A stretch of 64,000 nt of DNA from Imbricaverruca yamaguchii (Eukaryota > Arthropoda > Thecostraca > Neoverrucidae): contig JAOTOL010001646.1 in assembly GCA_034440575.1 (NCBI GenBank), forward strand, positions 1,690,501 through 1,754,500, read 5' to 3'. Position 1 is the first letter of the stretch; every line of letters begins with the position of its first letter. The translations under genes were made by a program, and so were the position numbers. Below are positions 1 through 11,833 of this stretch, piece by piece. The notes under the pieces are model-generated. The model saw only the letters and a program-made list of their open reading frames with translations, was not told the origin of the DNA and ran no database searches.

Positions 1-973
1 CGCTTCTGTAGGCCCAAGTTTAAATTTGCGTTTTGACTGCATCCCATCGTTTGCCAATTGTTCTGCACGACATCGCCTTGGCCGATTTCCATTTGACCGC
101 GGGCAATTGGCGGCCTTCCGCATCCCGCAATCATGCTCCCTTGTTTTTGTTACTGAAGTCACGCATATTGACACAGGAAGAAAGGCAGGGCCAGGGTTGA
201 CAACATGCTGGCAAATATTTGTTTTTGTCCTGTCAGTGGTATTAACCGATACAAACCATTTGCTGGCAAAGCTGCCGATCCAACAGCTGACAACGATGGG
301 GTTACATTCCTGAGGTCTGAAGAATCTCCGGATCGAGAATCACAAACCTGTCACGTTTCTTTTTGTGTAAAAGGATGAGGTGTCTTAACAGCATGCAGGT
401 GTTTTGCCGGTTTCCTGGTATTGGCTAGTTTTATGCCAGCATCTTGCCAATCCTGCCAATAGTTTTATGTCAGCACGTGGATGATAGGGTTCATCCCCAG
501 GGCCGTATTTGATGGCATGTTGTATCATTTTATCTTTTTTTTCATTGACGTTTTGCGTTATTTATGGTTTTTCATAATTCGGGTTTCTGTTTTATGATTA
601 AACCATATATTCACTCGAGAGCTGAAAGGCCATGAATATGGAGAACTCAATATACGACTAACTATAACAATGACTATAATCCTAGTTAGAACATGTACAT
701 GTAGGCCAAAAAGCAACCATTCCCGGTAATGGAAATTCGGGTGGTGTGATTGTGATTACCAGCCGTATCATTACCAGTTCGGCTGTAGAGCTCGGCTCCT
801 ATTTTGCTTTGTGGCCCGGGAGAGCTGCCGCCGCCGCTCCCTTTTGGCCACGATGTTCTCACCACCGCCACTCTTATGACCACGATGTTCTCACCACCGT
901 CGCCACTCCCTCTTATGACCACGATGTTTTCACTACCGCCGCCGCTCCTCTTATGACTCTCTTCTACCGACAG
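1..973. other. Intron or flank upstream of first visible NPC1 exon
   Basis: No coding exon is recognised here. It should be NPC1 intron, because the exon at 974 is internal. Only a short imperfect repeat of 'cttatgaccacgatgtt' type is visible (about 870-960), ending next to the exon acceptor. Short open frames have no recognisable content. Confidence 0.6.
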
Positions 974-1118
974 GTTCTACCACTTCCTGGGCAACAACCC
1001 GTACACGCCGTTCCCGATCCAGTATGTGCTGGTGGAGGAGGGCGACGACGTGGCGCCGTACGTGCCTCTCAATCCAGAGGTGCAGCTGTGTAACAGCAGC
1101 GTCGCGCCGCCAATCGGG
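974..1118 (+). CDS. NPC1: NPC1 exon a: end of N-terminal luminal domain
   Basis: Follows an AG acceptor (972-973) and ends at GTGAGT. One base completes a codon from the missing upstream exon, then 48 codons run from FYHFLGNNPYTPF to SSVAPPIG (residues 1-48 of the visible protein). It matches the stretch of NPC1 just after the sterol-binding N-terminal domain, which leads into the Pro-rich linker and TM1. It contains one N-glycosylation sequon (NSS). It ends in phase 0, matching the next exon. Confidence 0.9.
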
Positions 1119-1298
1119 GTGAGTGGCCTCTCACCCCGAGTTGGACCCTCTACTCACCAACCACTGTCCACAGACACGCTGTGCTTTCCAGTCGGTAATA
1201 GCAATATAAGCATTAGCTCTTTCCAGGAAGCGAAATATCCTAATGGATTCACACTAAGGCTGTTGGTGAAAACATGAGGCACTGCCGGACACTACATA

Positions 1299-1660
<362 letters not shown>

Positions 1661-1740
1661 CCACAACCTGGCCAGTCCGTCTTATACCCGCTCACCTGAC
1701 CTTCATGCCCCTGTCCTCAGCCAGGTTTATTGCCCCTCAC

Positions 1741-1794
1741 GTGGGCGCTAATGATCAACCCTGGTCGACGCGCCCTAAAGCCCAAATAACTAAC
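1741..1794 (+). mobile_element. 5'-truncated SINE tail with TSD
   Basis: A 54-bp insertion ending in the family tail 'gcgccctaaagcccaaataa'. It is flanked by perfect 13-bp direct repeats TATTGCCCCTCAC (1728-1740 and 1795-1807), read as a target-site duplication. It belongs to the SINE whose full-length copies are at 9004-9170 and 17301-17470. Confidence 0.85.
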
Positions 1795-1924
1795 TATTGC
1801 CCCTCACATGCTCGCCTGGTCCACCATGTCATCACTGGCCGCGTCCTGGCCAGTTGGTCCCTTGCGTGCCCACCTGACCCATCGCAACAGCTGTGGGGCG
1901 CTCTCTGGCCTCTCACCTGGCCGC

Positions 1925-2348
1925 CGTAACCCAACAGAAACGTGTGGAGACGTGCAGCTGCCCCGACTGTCCGCTGTCGTGATCCCCCTTTCCCTGACCC
2001 AGTGTGACATCCTCTGTGGCCGCCGTGACCCGACAGAAGCGCGTGGAGGCGTGCAGCTGCTCTGACTGTCCCCTGTCGTGCCCCTGACCTGACGTGACCT
2101 CTTTGACAGGCGTGCAGCGACTTCCGTCGTGCCCCTGACCTGACGTGACCTCTGTGGGTGCCGTGACCCGACAGAAGCGCGTGGAGGCGTGCAGCTGCTC
2201 AGACTGTCCCCTGTCGTGCCCCTGACCTGACGTGACCTCTGTGGGTGTCGTGACCCGACAGAAGCGTGTGGAGGCGTGCAGCTGCTCAGACTGTCCCCTG
2301 TCGTGCCCCTGACCTGACGTGACCTCTGTGGGTGTCGTGACCCGACAG
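1925..2348 (+). repeat. Tandem copies of a splice acceptor plus exon start
   Basis: An 87-bp unit carries 'gacccgacag' followed by the first 38 or so bases of the next NPC1 exon, starting AAGCGTGTGGAGGCGTGC. Clear copies of the acceptor motif begin at 2027, 2165 and 2252 (the last two 87 bp apart) before the real one at 2339; a diverged copy is near 1926 and a partial one near 2107. Each clear decoy would run in frame to TGA after SCP, about 16 codons in. Confidence 0.93.
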
Positions 2349-2538
2349 AAGCGTGTGGAGGCGTGCAGCTGCTCAGACTGTCCGGTGTCGTGTCCGGTGG
2401 CGCCCGTGATCCCGCCGCCGCCCGGCATCTGGATGGTCGGACCCGTCTACGGCAGCGTGGTCGTCATGGCCGTCGTGTTCGTGGCGCTGGCGGTGTCCTT
2501 CCTGGTCGGCTTCTTCTGCTGGTACTCGCGCAGTCGCG
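2349..2538 (+). CDS. NPC1: NPC1 exon b: Cys motif, Pro linker and TM1
   Basis: 63 codons plus one base (residues 49-111). It opens KRVEACSCSDCPVSCP, the counterpart of the CSCQDC motif of NPC1, then has a Pro-rich linker (VIPPPPGIW) and a hydrophobic helix of about 23 residues (VVVMAVVFVALAVSFLVGFF), which is TM1. Basic residues SRSR follow on the cytosolic side. Donor GTGAGT, phase 1. The acceptor is the last of a ladder of near-identical acceptors just upstream; only this one avoids the in-frame TGA. Confidence 0.95.
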
Positions 2539-2689
2539 GTGAGTCGGCTGCGGGTTCAGCAAACGAGCGTCAGGGATGTTGCGTAGAGGAGCGGAACGGC
2601 GAGGGTCCCGAGCACGATGGGGGTCGGCGGAGGCAGGGTGGACTGTGTACAGCTGAGAGGCGTTCAGCCGTTTGGCCAAGTCTGGTCGG

Positions 2690-2900
2690 GCGAGATCTGG
2701 ACAGGTCGGCCTCTCCGTCAGCCGCCAGCTGGAGGTGGTGTCCGCTGACGGGTCAGGTCAGGGTCGGGTTAGATCTGGACAGGTCGCGGCCGCTCCGACA
2801 GCGGCCCTCTGCCGCCAGCTGGAGGTGGTGTCCGCTGACGGGTCAGGTCAGGGTCGGGTTAGATCTGGACAGGTCGCGGCCGCTCCGTCAGTCCCCGGCT
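2690..2900. repeat. About 90-bp tandem repeat
   Basis: Two to three units containing 'gccagctggaggtggtgtcc' and 'gggtcgggttagatctggac', within an NPC1 intron. No splice-site content is obvious. Confidence 0.85.
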
Positions 2901-2999
2901 GGAGGTGGAGGGTCCTCTGACGAGGTGGGCCGGTAGAGTTTCCACTGCGACGCACTCTATCATTGCGACCACGACCGCGACCAATATAATCACCGTCTG

Positions 3000-3410
3000 T
3001 ATATGTTTGCGGTGCCGAACGTATACGCTTCCATGGTGCTGGCTCATTCGTCGTCTGTATATGGTTACGACGCCGAACGTATGCACTTGCACGCGGCCTA
3101 ATCACTCCATATGTTACGGTGCCGAACGTATGCACTTGCACGTGGCTTACTCACTGTCTATATGGTTACGGGGCCGAACGTATACGCCTGCACGTGGCTT
3201 ACTCACCGTCTATATTGTTACGGCGCCGAGCGTATCCGCCTGCACGTGCCTTGATCACCGTCTATATGGTTATGGTGCCGAGCGTGTACACCTGCACGTG
3301 GCTTGAGCACCGTCTATATGGTTATGGTGCCGAACGTAGATGCCTGCATGTGGCTTGATCACTATCTATATAGTTATGGTGCCGAATGTGTACACCTGCA
3401 CGGCGTTGAC
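3000..3410. repeat. 52-bp minisatellite
   Basis: About eight degenerate units of 'tatggttacggtgccgaacg' plus 'gcctgcacgtggcttactca' type, in the same intron. Open frames across it are repeat artefacts. Confidence 0.9.
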
Positions 3411-4133
3411 TCACTGGTGTGTTGGCTGCTGCTGCTGGTTGGGTCTGCTGTGCATTGTATGTGACCCGTCGCCCCCTCTCTCGGATATTTCCTCCAAAAG
3501 TTCATTCCTGCTGCTGCCTGACTGCCATGCACCTCAGCCATTGGGGCGGGGAGGGGAGTTGCTCCTGAACCGGTCAAAAGTAAGGTATGCTCTAGCTGCT
3601 AGCGGTGGCTACATTTTGTCTAATTTCACTTACCGTTGGTATGTCAAAGTGGAAAATGTACCCAAGAAATGGCATTCTAGGTGGAAATGAAATTGCAACG
3701 TACATATATCAAGATGGCTGCTGGAGTGAAGGCATTCGAACACGTGTAGGTAACACATTGTTGTCCATATATTTATAAAAGGTATTGATTTATGTGTCTA
3801 AGTCAACGTGTTTATCATGCCCTTCGTCTTAGTGGATATTATACGCTCCTGTTGCCCTAATTTTGACCAGGGATATGCATTTGTTCATCAAATTGGAACA
3901 CCAGTCCATTATTGGGAAATGAGAAGACAAAATTCCTTCCAGCTGGGTATTGCTTCCTACGAAAACTACTGGGGATACCCGTAGGCATTGCTCCTGTTTT
4001 TATCCTTCCTGTGGTCTCGTGCGAATGCTTCTGCTTCTGATTCTGCCGGGGGCTCTTGTGCCGATGGTCCGACTATTGTGGGCTGCCCTGATGGAGCGCC
4101 ACTAACGTCAGCCTCCGTCCTGATCCTCGCCAG

Positions 4134-4208
4134 TGGAGAACTCCACCGGTGTCCGTCGGGCTGAGTTTCGCCTGGCGCCTAGACCCCAGCCCGCCCATCG
4201 CCGCACAG
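4134..4208 (+). CDS. Possible NPC1 cassette exon (75 nt)
   Basis: A 75-nt stretch with a pyrimidine-rich acceptor ending CTCGCCAG and a GTAAAC donor. Read in the phase left by the previous exon it is open and would add 25 residues (ENSTGVRRAEFRLAP onward) to the cytosolic TM1-TM2 linker. Because it is 1-1 in phase it can be included or skipped without breaking the frame. That linker varies in NPC1 proteins, so similarity cannot decide; it may be chance. Confidence 0.3.
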
Positions 4209-4446
4209 GTAAACCGCCGCCGCCGCAGCCGGCGGATGGCCGTTGCGCGCTACCGTTGCGTACTTATCCGTGCTCGGCACCGCTGGGGAATGTTGTGCTC
4301 GGTATCGCTTGGGGAATGTTGTGTTTTCAAGTGACGAATGCTCCCCTCTGCGTGCTGCGAATGCCGGGCGAATCTTCGTCGCACCTGACGTCGGCTTTCT
4401 TTTGCTAGCTATTGGGACAGGCTGCGTTAAAGTTCGTCTTGGAGTT

Positions 4447-4551
4447 TGTTGGTTATTGGTTTTGCGACACATCGACCGTTGAGTCATGCAGCGTCGCCAG
4501 TCTCTCACGCCGATTGGTCGCGAGCGAAGAGTAGCCGACAGGTGAGACTCG
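4447..4551 (-). mobile_element. SINE copy truncated inside its tRNA head
   Basis: Minus-strand copy of the SINE seen in full at 9004-9170. It keeps the body with 'cgaccaatcggcgtgagag' and starts within the B-box region. It is flanked by perfect 12-bp repeats CGTCTTGGAGTT at 4435-4446 and 4552-4563. Confidence 0.9.
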
Positions 4552-4794
4552 AACGTCTTGGAGTTGGTGATTTGCGGCTTATTTGTTCCTCTTCCCGTAT
4601 TTGATCGACAAAGCCGTCTTTTGACCTTGCATCATTTGCGGGTTGCATACTGTTGGACATTGCGACATTCTCAGGCGTATGTCCCTCCCTCACCCTAGCT
4701 GTATTGTGACTCCGACGGGTGCATTAGGGCGTGCGTAGCCCATTGTGCTGGAGCGCTCTCGCTGGGCATCACTTGGCTCACCGATGATCCCGGT

Positions 4795-4915
4795 GTCCAC
4801 CCGGGAGTGACCTGGACCGTCCGCCGGTCCGGTGGTGACCCGGCGGTGACCCGAGAGTGACCTGGACTGTCCACCGGCCCAGCGGTGACCCGGCGGTGAC
4901 CTGGACCGTCCTGTG
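4795..4915. repeat. Short GTGACC-rich repeat before exon c
   Basis: Degenerate units such as 'cggtgacctggaccgtcc' and 'cggtgacccg' repeat three to four times and stop about 15 bases before the acceptor of the next NPC1 exon. Confidence 0.75.
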
Positions 4916-4928
4916 CGTCTGTCGCCAG

Positions 4929-5060
4929 TCTCGGCTCCGCTGGACGACCGCTCCAAGGCGGACCCGCCGCACGTGGACATCACGCAGGCGTCCTGTCTGG
5001 AGCGGTGGGGCGCCATCATGGAGAGGAACGTCGAGCAGTTCTTCCGCTCCTGGGGCACAT
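4929..5060 (+). CDS. NPC1: NPC1 exon c: cytosolic linker before TM2
   Basis: Residues 112-155, starting SAPLDDRSKADPPH and ending FFRSWGT with a split codon. It matches the NPC1 cytosolic segment after TM1, which ends in a W-G-x-F-C motif; the F and C are completed by the next exon. Acceptor TGTCGCCAG, donor GTGAGT, phase 1 on both sides. The segment ERWGAIMERNVEQFFRSWGT is the conserved amphipathic lead-in to TM2. Confidence 0.93.
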
Positions 5061-5809
5061 GTGAGTGGCGCCGGCCGATTGCCAAGCCCGAGGCGGCTGT
5101 GGACCGCAGTGTTAGATTTTCACTTCGGTTTTATAATAATAAAATATATGCCTTAGTAATACAAAATAATAATGAACGAATGTTGCTGTTCCCTGTATTA
5201 AACATAATTATATTATTTCTTTCTGAAGGTTTCTTCGGGTTTAATAAAGTTTATCTAACGTTTGCTTAGTGCATTTGGGTGTTCGATATGCAGCAACCAG
5301 TTGGGCGCCGTAGATTGTTTCGCCACCTTTCGCGGACTGGCCACAATGTTCGTATATTGCACACAATAACTACACTGTGTTGAGGACCATCAGATGTTTC
5401 AATTTCCGCATCGCATGTATGAGTATTGCTTGACACGATCGTGCCGTGGTGATTGTGCTGGTTATGACGTGAGACATAACCCTCCGGGAATCAATTAATG
5501 GGTTTTTTTCTCAAAATAACTAAATTGTTATTACATTAGACTGAAGCATCGATATGGTAACAATTTTAGTATGGCAGCATAGCTGAGCTTATATATTTTG
5601 TCCGAGTGGGATCGTTTCGTTGTCGGAGTGGCATAAACATGATTATTGTCAAACGTTTATGGCGTGCACCACCACCACCGACTGTACTTGTATCCAAGTA
5701 GTCTGGCGATGCCCCGTTCTCGCCACGTCACTATGTCCACACTGCAAGTCTGACCTACACCCCTTCACGTGAGTCTGACTTACTCTTCCCTTCTGGTCTG
5801 ACACACTGC

Positions 5810-6195
5810 CCCTACTAGTCTGACTTAATTTCCCCATACTAGCCTGACGTACTCCCCCACTAGTCAGACACTCTATCCCCCTATCAGTCTAACGTGCTCT
5901 CCCCTATTTGTCTGACGTATTCTTCCCTTCTAGTCTGACGTGTTCTGCCCATACTAGGCTGACACATTCTTCTCTTATTAGTCTGACGTACTCTCCCTTA
6001 CTTATCTAACTTACTCTCCCTACTAGTCTGACTTACTCTCCCCTACTAGTCTGACTTACTCTCCCTACTAGTCTGTTACTCTCCCCTACTAGTCTGACTT
6101 ACTCTCCCCTACTAGTCTGGCTTACTCTCCCCTACTAGTCTGACTTACTCTCCCCTACTAGTCTGACTTACTCTCCCTACTAGTCTGACTACCTC
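5810..6195. repeat. 22-23 bp minisatellite
   Basis: About 16 units of 'actagtctgacttactctcc' type, becoming more uniform towards exon d. Pyrimidine-rich on the + strand, lying 90-470 bases upstream of the exon d acceptor. Confidence 0.93.
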
Positions 6196-6285
6196 ACCCT
6201 TATCAATCAGTGATCTCGCCCCCATGACCCTCACCCCTGTGCTCGTGCCCGATTGCTGCCCATGTGACCCAGCCGTGGTCGACAG

Positions 6286-6503
6286 TCTGCGCGCTACACC
6301 CGGTTCCGATTCTGATCCTGGGCCTGCTGGCCGCCGTCGGCCTGTCGTTCGGCGTCGTCAAGCTGCAGATCACCACCAACCCGATCGAGCTGTGGGCATC
6401 GCCCACCAGCCGCTCGCGGCTCGAGAAGGACTACTTCGACCAGAAGTTCGGCCCTTTCTACCGCACCGAGATGCTCATCATCCGCGTCAAGAACCTGCAG
6501 CCG
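6286..6503 (+). CDS. NPC1: NPC1 exon d: TM2 and start of middle luminal domain
   Basis: Residues 156-228. The split codon gives Phe, so the protein reads WGT-FCALHPVPILILGLL, matching NPC1. TM2 is about PVPILILGLLAAVGLSFGVV. Then come KLQITTNPIELWASPTSRSR and LEKDYFDQKFGPFYRTEML, the hallmark start of the middle luminal domain that contacts NPC2. The donor is GTCAGT rather than GTGAGT. Ends in phase 0. Confidence 0.96.
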
Positions 6504-6639
6504 GTCAGTGTGTTGGGCCGGCCGGCTGTCGCAGGCGGTGTCGGCGTCGTGAGTGGCAGCGTCCTCGAGCCCTCACAATTCCCGAGTACGGCGTGCAGGA
6601 TGCGTTGTGGAGCAGCAGTCGAGCGTCGGCCACTGTCTC

Positions 6640-7530
6640 AGACTGTTACCCGACTGGCCGAGGGTGACCGGTCACTGTCCCATACCTCTGTCTGACTGGC
6701 CGTGGGGGACCGGTCACTGTCTCTTACCTCTGCCAGACTGGCCGCGTCACTACGGACTTCTAACTCCATACCTCGCCTGACTGGCCGTGGGTGACCGGTC
6801 ACTGTCCCATACCTCTGCCGACTGGCCGTGGGTGACCGGTCACTGTCCCATACCTCTGCCAGACTGGCCGTGGGTGACCGGTCACTGTCCCACCTCTGCC
6901 AGACTGGCCGAGGGTGACCGGTCACTGTCCCATACCTCTGCCAGACTGGCCGTGGGTGACCGGTCACTGTCCCATACCTCTGCCAGACTGGCCGTGGGTG
7001 ACCGGTCACTGTCCCATACCTCTGCCAGACTGGCCGTGGGTGACCGGTCACTGTCCCATACCTCTGCCAGACTGGCCGTGGGTGACCGGTCACTGTCCCA
7101 TACCTCTGCCAGACTGGCCGTGGGTGACCGGCCACTGTCCCATACCTCTGCCAGACTGGCCGTGGGTGACCGGTCACTGTCCATACCTCTGCCAGACTGG
7201 CCGTGGGTGACCGGTCACTGTCCCATACCTCTGCCTGACTGGCCGTGGGTGACCGGTCACTGTCACCTTCCGACTGGCCTTACGGTACCGGTCACTGTCC
7301 CATACCTCTGCCAGACTGGCCGTGGGTGACCGGTCACTGTTCCATACCTCTGCCAGACTGGCCGTGGGTGACCGGTCACTGTCCCATACCTCTGCCAGAC
7401 TGGCCGTGGGTGACCGGTCACTGTCCCATACCTCTGCCAGACTGGCCGTGGGTGACCGGTCACTGTCCCATACCTCTGCCGGACTGACCGTGGGTGACCG
7501 GTCACTGCGTGCCAGACTGACCGTGGGTGG
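6640..7530. repeat. 42-bp minisatellite
   Basis: About 20 units of 42 bp ('ccggtcactgtcccatacct' followed by 'ctgccagactggccgtgggt'). Since 42 is divisible by 3, several frames stay open on both strands; these are not genes. It begins about 140 bases after the exon d donor; the unit's CCGGTCACTGT resembles the real junction CCG|GTCAGTGT. Confidence 0.97.
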
Positions 7531-8752
7531 TCGGTCGATATCCCTGGCTGCCGCTGCTATCCAAAGCAACACAATCGTGGCGCCGCGGAAGCTCGTTAGT
7601 GTGCCCCGATGGCCGCTCGGGGCCCCAGATTGCGGATAGTCGTCGCTGCTGTACACGCATGGTATGCTGTGTCGGAAGGCTGACTGTCATTAGACAGCCG
7701 GGTAATGTCCCTTGACGGTCGGTCAGAGGCCGCAGAGGCTGCTTGGCATCCTTAGAGACGGTTAGTGTCGCCGGACTGCCGCCCGCATGCCTCAGAGGAC
7801 TGGTCGGTCGCTTTTAGACGGGTCAGTGCTGTCACGTAACCGGTTAGGTGCCTCAGAGAGTCTATCAGAGGTCTCTGAGATCCGGGCAGAGCTCTCAGCT
7901 CCGTTCAGAGGCCAGGGACGGCGGCCGGTTAGCGTGTAGCTGCCAGTCGCCGTCGGGACGTGACAAGAAGAAGGCACGTGGGGGCGACCGCAGTGAGCGT
8001 CGACGATCCACACTTCTCATTCGGACCAGGAGCTGTCATGACCTCATAACTTTCCGGTCGTTGATGTGAAAGAATGATGATGATGGGATCAGTGAACTGT
8101 GATTTCTATGTCATTTGAAAGCCAGATATTCGACTTTTGCTATCGCATCCAAGATATGTAAAATGTTTGTATGTTACTGACCATGGTCAGGTCCCAAATA
8201 TCAGGCCTTTTGTGCTATTGCAAAATCTTTAGTGACCACATATGCACATATTCATCTTTTTTGTTTCCATCAAGTCATATTTATTTTAGTGTCCATTGCA
8301 CCTTTTCAAAGATCAGTGACCTCAGTTCATGTATGGTTACCTCGAGTGACTTCTTTCGGTTTTTGTGCCGTCCTACTGTAAGTCTGGGACCCGAGTTCTG
8401 ATTAAGTGCTCTCATTAAGCTCTGGGCATCAGAAATGTATAATTCTTCACCAACTGTTCCACTTCAGTGTCTGCTGGTTGACAGTATATGACTCAATCAC
8501 AGCATCAAAATATTTGATGAGGTGTGTCGATCGACTCCCTGTGGGCCAGGTACAAGCGTCCCTTGATTCCGGTGAGCTTTGCGAACAATGCCTACGTCCC
8601 TTGCACCTGCCGAATGTCAACAAGCACCGCTGTTGTTTACCTGAACCCCACCAGTGCCAACTGACGCTGGACAGTGTGCCACACCCGGACCTCCTGCCGG
8701 GCGCCAAGCTAGCTGGTCAGGTGCCCAGTCTTTACCTCACTAAAGTGGCTAT

Positions 8753-8793
8753 GCGAATGATCAAAACTGGTCGAAGCGCCCTAAAACCCCCCA
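8753..8793 (+). mobile_element. Very short SINE tail with TSD
   Basis: 41 bases with the tail 'gcgccctaaaacc', flanked by perfect 14-bp repeats ACTAAAGTGGCTAT (8739-8752 and 8794-8807). An extreme 5'-truncation of the main SINE family. Confidence 0.8.
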
Positions 8794-9003
8794 ACTAAAG
8801 TGGCTATAAAATGTGCTAGATCGCTGATGCCCAGCTAATGTTTTCAGCGATCTGATGAGTACACGCTTAGAAACAGCTAAGCATTGCTGCTTTTGAGGAC
8901 TGATTTTCTTTGCAGACTTCCGCAAGCATGATGCTAACTTTGAACATTACGCATTGGCTGCATGCTTTGAAAATTTTAGGACCTGTATTTTGTCCCCAGT
9001 GGG

Positions 9004-9170
9004 TTGGTTGGTTGGTTACTAGTTTTCAGACACATCGACCGTTCAGTCATGTAGCGTCGCCAATCTCTCACGCCGATTGGTCGCGGGCGAAGAGTAGCGA
9101 CAGGTGAGACTCAAACCCACAACCTTTATATTGTGAGACGAGCAATTTACCCCATAAACTACTCGTCCCC
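9004..9170 (-). mobile_element. Full-length tRNA-derived SINE
   Basis: 167 bp between perfect 13-bp repeats TGTCCCCAGTGGG (8991-9003 and 9171-9183). Read on the minus strand it starts with a tRNA-like head: an A-box-like GAGTAGTTTATGGGG and a B box GGGTTTGAGTCTC. A body with CGACCAATCGGCGTGAGAG and a tail near GGTCGATGTGTCTGAAAAC follow. The head is not a functional tRNA gene. Confidence 0.92.
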
Positions 9171-9183
9171 TGTCCCCAGTGGG

Positions 9184-11051
9184 AGTATTTTTACTTTCTT
9201 CACCCAATTAACAGCACTAACGATTCAATTCATGCCAAAATGGTGCGGGCGTGGAGCAGTATGTGCAACAGACGCTAAACTTATGAATAATTTTGTGACA
9301 AATTCGCACTGCAATTCAGCCAGCAATAACTTTCTACCTCAGACCCATGCTGAGCCAACGCAGAATGACGGGCTACTTTTGAAGACGCTTCTGTTTCTTC
9401 ACGTATTGGAAGCCAGAAAACATCACGGTCAAACCCATATCAAAAGTAAAAATTTAGCGTTTTAGCCGCCCGTGAACCAACATGGAACGATGTGCGATAG
9501 TGGCGTGGCTGGATGTCTCGTTCCACCGCCGTATTGATCGCCGGCACAGCGGCGGCCAGCCGAGTAGCCAAGTGTGGGTCAGCGGTGGCCAGCCGGGTAG
9601 CCGAGTGACCGAGTACGGGTCAGCGGCGGGCTCGGCGTCGGTCTGTCTGTGGCCTCTGGTTGTCGCTGGGTCCCATCTGTCGCATCTTGTCTCGGCAGCA
9701 GATCCCGCCGGCGCTGCACTGCCACCGGTCATGGGCGACACTCGTGTGTTGGGTTGCATGAGGAGGTGCCAGACCGCACAGCCGGGTTGGTGTCCAACGG
9801 TGGGCTCTTCTTAGTCGAATAAGTGGGAATAAGAAGCATCAGAGCCCTGTCCCACCTGTCGCGACAGCGTGGATGCCGGCGGGTGGATAGTTGGCGGCGC
9901 GTGGGACGGGTCGTCCCTGACCGGTAGCGCTGCTCGTGTTACCAATGTTCTGACCGTATCCGATGTGCCATCATGGAGAAAAAGCATGCGATCAACATGG
10001 CAGGCGACATGTGTCGTATTATTCCTGGTTATGTGCGCGGTGCAATTGTTGAGACTGTTGCAGTGGCGTGACGTTTTTTTTTATCGCGGACGTGAGCGGC
10101 ACGCTACGTAGTCAACTCGTGGTAACGACATGAGCTGGCAAAGTCTCGCTGGCTGCTGGTGTTGCCACTGGTGCCGCCGTCTGTGTGCTGTGATTGTCAG
10201 CTCCCAGTGTGTCATATGTGAGTCCCGCCACTCTTCTCGTCCCGTCACGCTTCATCTGCGCTGGCTGTCCCGGTGTAGAGCGAGGAGTGTCGGTCCCATC
10301 CAGTCGGGCTCGGTGGTGAAGAGGACACGTTAGCCACAAAGTCGCCGCTGTTCTAGCTCTGGCGGCCGCTACCACTGTCACACATAATTGTAATTGGTGC
10401 ATCGTTGCGGTAAACGACGGAACATGGAAAGTGGTGATCGCCCTGGAAAATGACGCGATTAGTTTGGTTGATACAGAAGCTTTTCAGTGAGTGGATTGAT
10501 CTTGCCAGACGTGTATCCACATGTGATGCTTCGTGCTCCATGATGATAGCGTAGTACGCTTTCCATGCAGAAATACTAAGCTCAATATTCCCCAGCTTAT
10601 TCTTTCCGATTATTCGCATTATATCTACGAGTATTCACAACTCAGTATCCTTTCAAACCTGCTCCCTGAAGAGTCCAAGATATGCTGTTGGATCACAGTA
10701 TGAACACGGGAGAACGAATAGATTGTTTTCTCTGAGTATTTGAATATTCCGCCCCTGTGACTGTTCTGAAGTGATGTTTGTACCGTAGAGCTCTGATACA
10801 CAAACCGCGTAGCATTTGAAATTCGTTGTTAGCAGCAACTGCTGCAATTAGTAGAATCATATGGGGTACATTGTAGCACTGCCATCGGAACATCGTACGT
10901 TTTGTCGTGTTCAAGTATATAAACCAATGGGACGCACCCTAAAACCCTAATAATCATCATCGTTTTCAAGTAGGGATTGCTGGTGTCGTTGGTGTGCCCC
11001 TCCACAGTGATCCGACGCCGTTCAGGTGTGCAACGGTGTTTCTGGTTTCAG
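9184..11051. other. NPC1 intron, no recognised gene
   Basis: About 1.9 kb of intron. A few short degenerate repeats (for example around 9540-9630) and a short SINE-tail fragment near 10,922-10,960 ('gcaccctaaaaccctaata', flanked by TTCAAGTA) are visible. Nothing else is recognised. Confidence 0.6.
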
Positions 11052-11153
11052 TTCAACTACACCAACCAGGGTGGCACCATCGAGTTTGGGCCGGCCTTCA
11101 ACAAGGAGCTGCTGCAGTCGGTGATGGAGCTGCAGAACCACATCACCGATAAC
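11052..11153 (+). CDS. NPC1: NPC1 exon e: middle luminal domain
   Basis: 34 codons (residues 229-262), phase 0 on both sides, from FNYTNQGGTIEFGPAFNKE to LQNHITDN. It matches the part of the middle luminal domain with the F-G-P-x-(L/F) and 'vldLQ' pattern. Strong acceptor TCTGGTTTCAG and donor GTAAGG. One N-glycosylation sequon (NYT). Confidence 0.92.
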
Positions 11154-11833
11154 GTAAGGGCCCCGGACGAGGGCGGGCTGCACCAGGCGGTGTCACGACC
11201 CACCTGGACCACCCGAGACCGAGCGGTGGACGAGCGTCGTTACACTACAGCTCGTGCGAGTGGCCCCGTCCGTGGAGTGTGTGGGTGGACATTCAGAACA
11301 CCATTGGGGTGATGTGAGCGTGTTGGGTTGGTGTCACCGTGAACTGGCGTAACGCCAGGTCACGCACTGATTTATATCACAGACGAAGTCTGAGGCTCGG
11401 GTCTCAGTCAGGCTGATCATCTTCATCTTCGTCTTCATCAGTATGTGGGTGATTTGAATGAACAGGACTGCTGAGACAACGAATATCGGCATATCCTCAC
11501 GTTCAAGGTCACAGTAGTAGTGTTGGTTGTTGATCTACAAAGGTGTCTTTTTGAGGAGCTTTTCCTTTGCCCGCAAATGTATTTGGTAATTTTATATGTT
11601 ATTGCAATGCTTATATTGACGCTGCTTTTGAACCTACTTAAAACGGGTTATTTTGAATCGCTACCGACATGTAGCGATTCAAGCGATTTGGGAGCGTCCG
11701 GGATGGCCATCTCCCACTGTTGTTGGTTGGTATCGCGTTTGACTAGCTGCGATAGGACCCGTTCGATGTGATCTCAGGTTCCGGCTGTCCCGTGATCCGA
11801 TGGCGACCACTGACCGCCGTCTCCGGTCCACAG

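Noticed and set aside
6638..7656. Several 80-180 codon frames on both strands
   Set aside because: The 42-bp repeat is a multiple of three, so frames stay open; both strands give similar repeats and no domain.
8406..8798. A 130-codon open frame in an NPC1 intron
   Set aside because: No recognised similarity; it runs into a SINE tail and lies between verified NPC1 exons.
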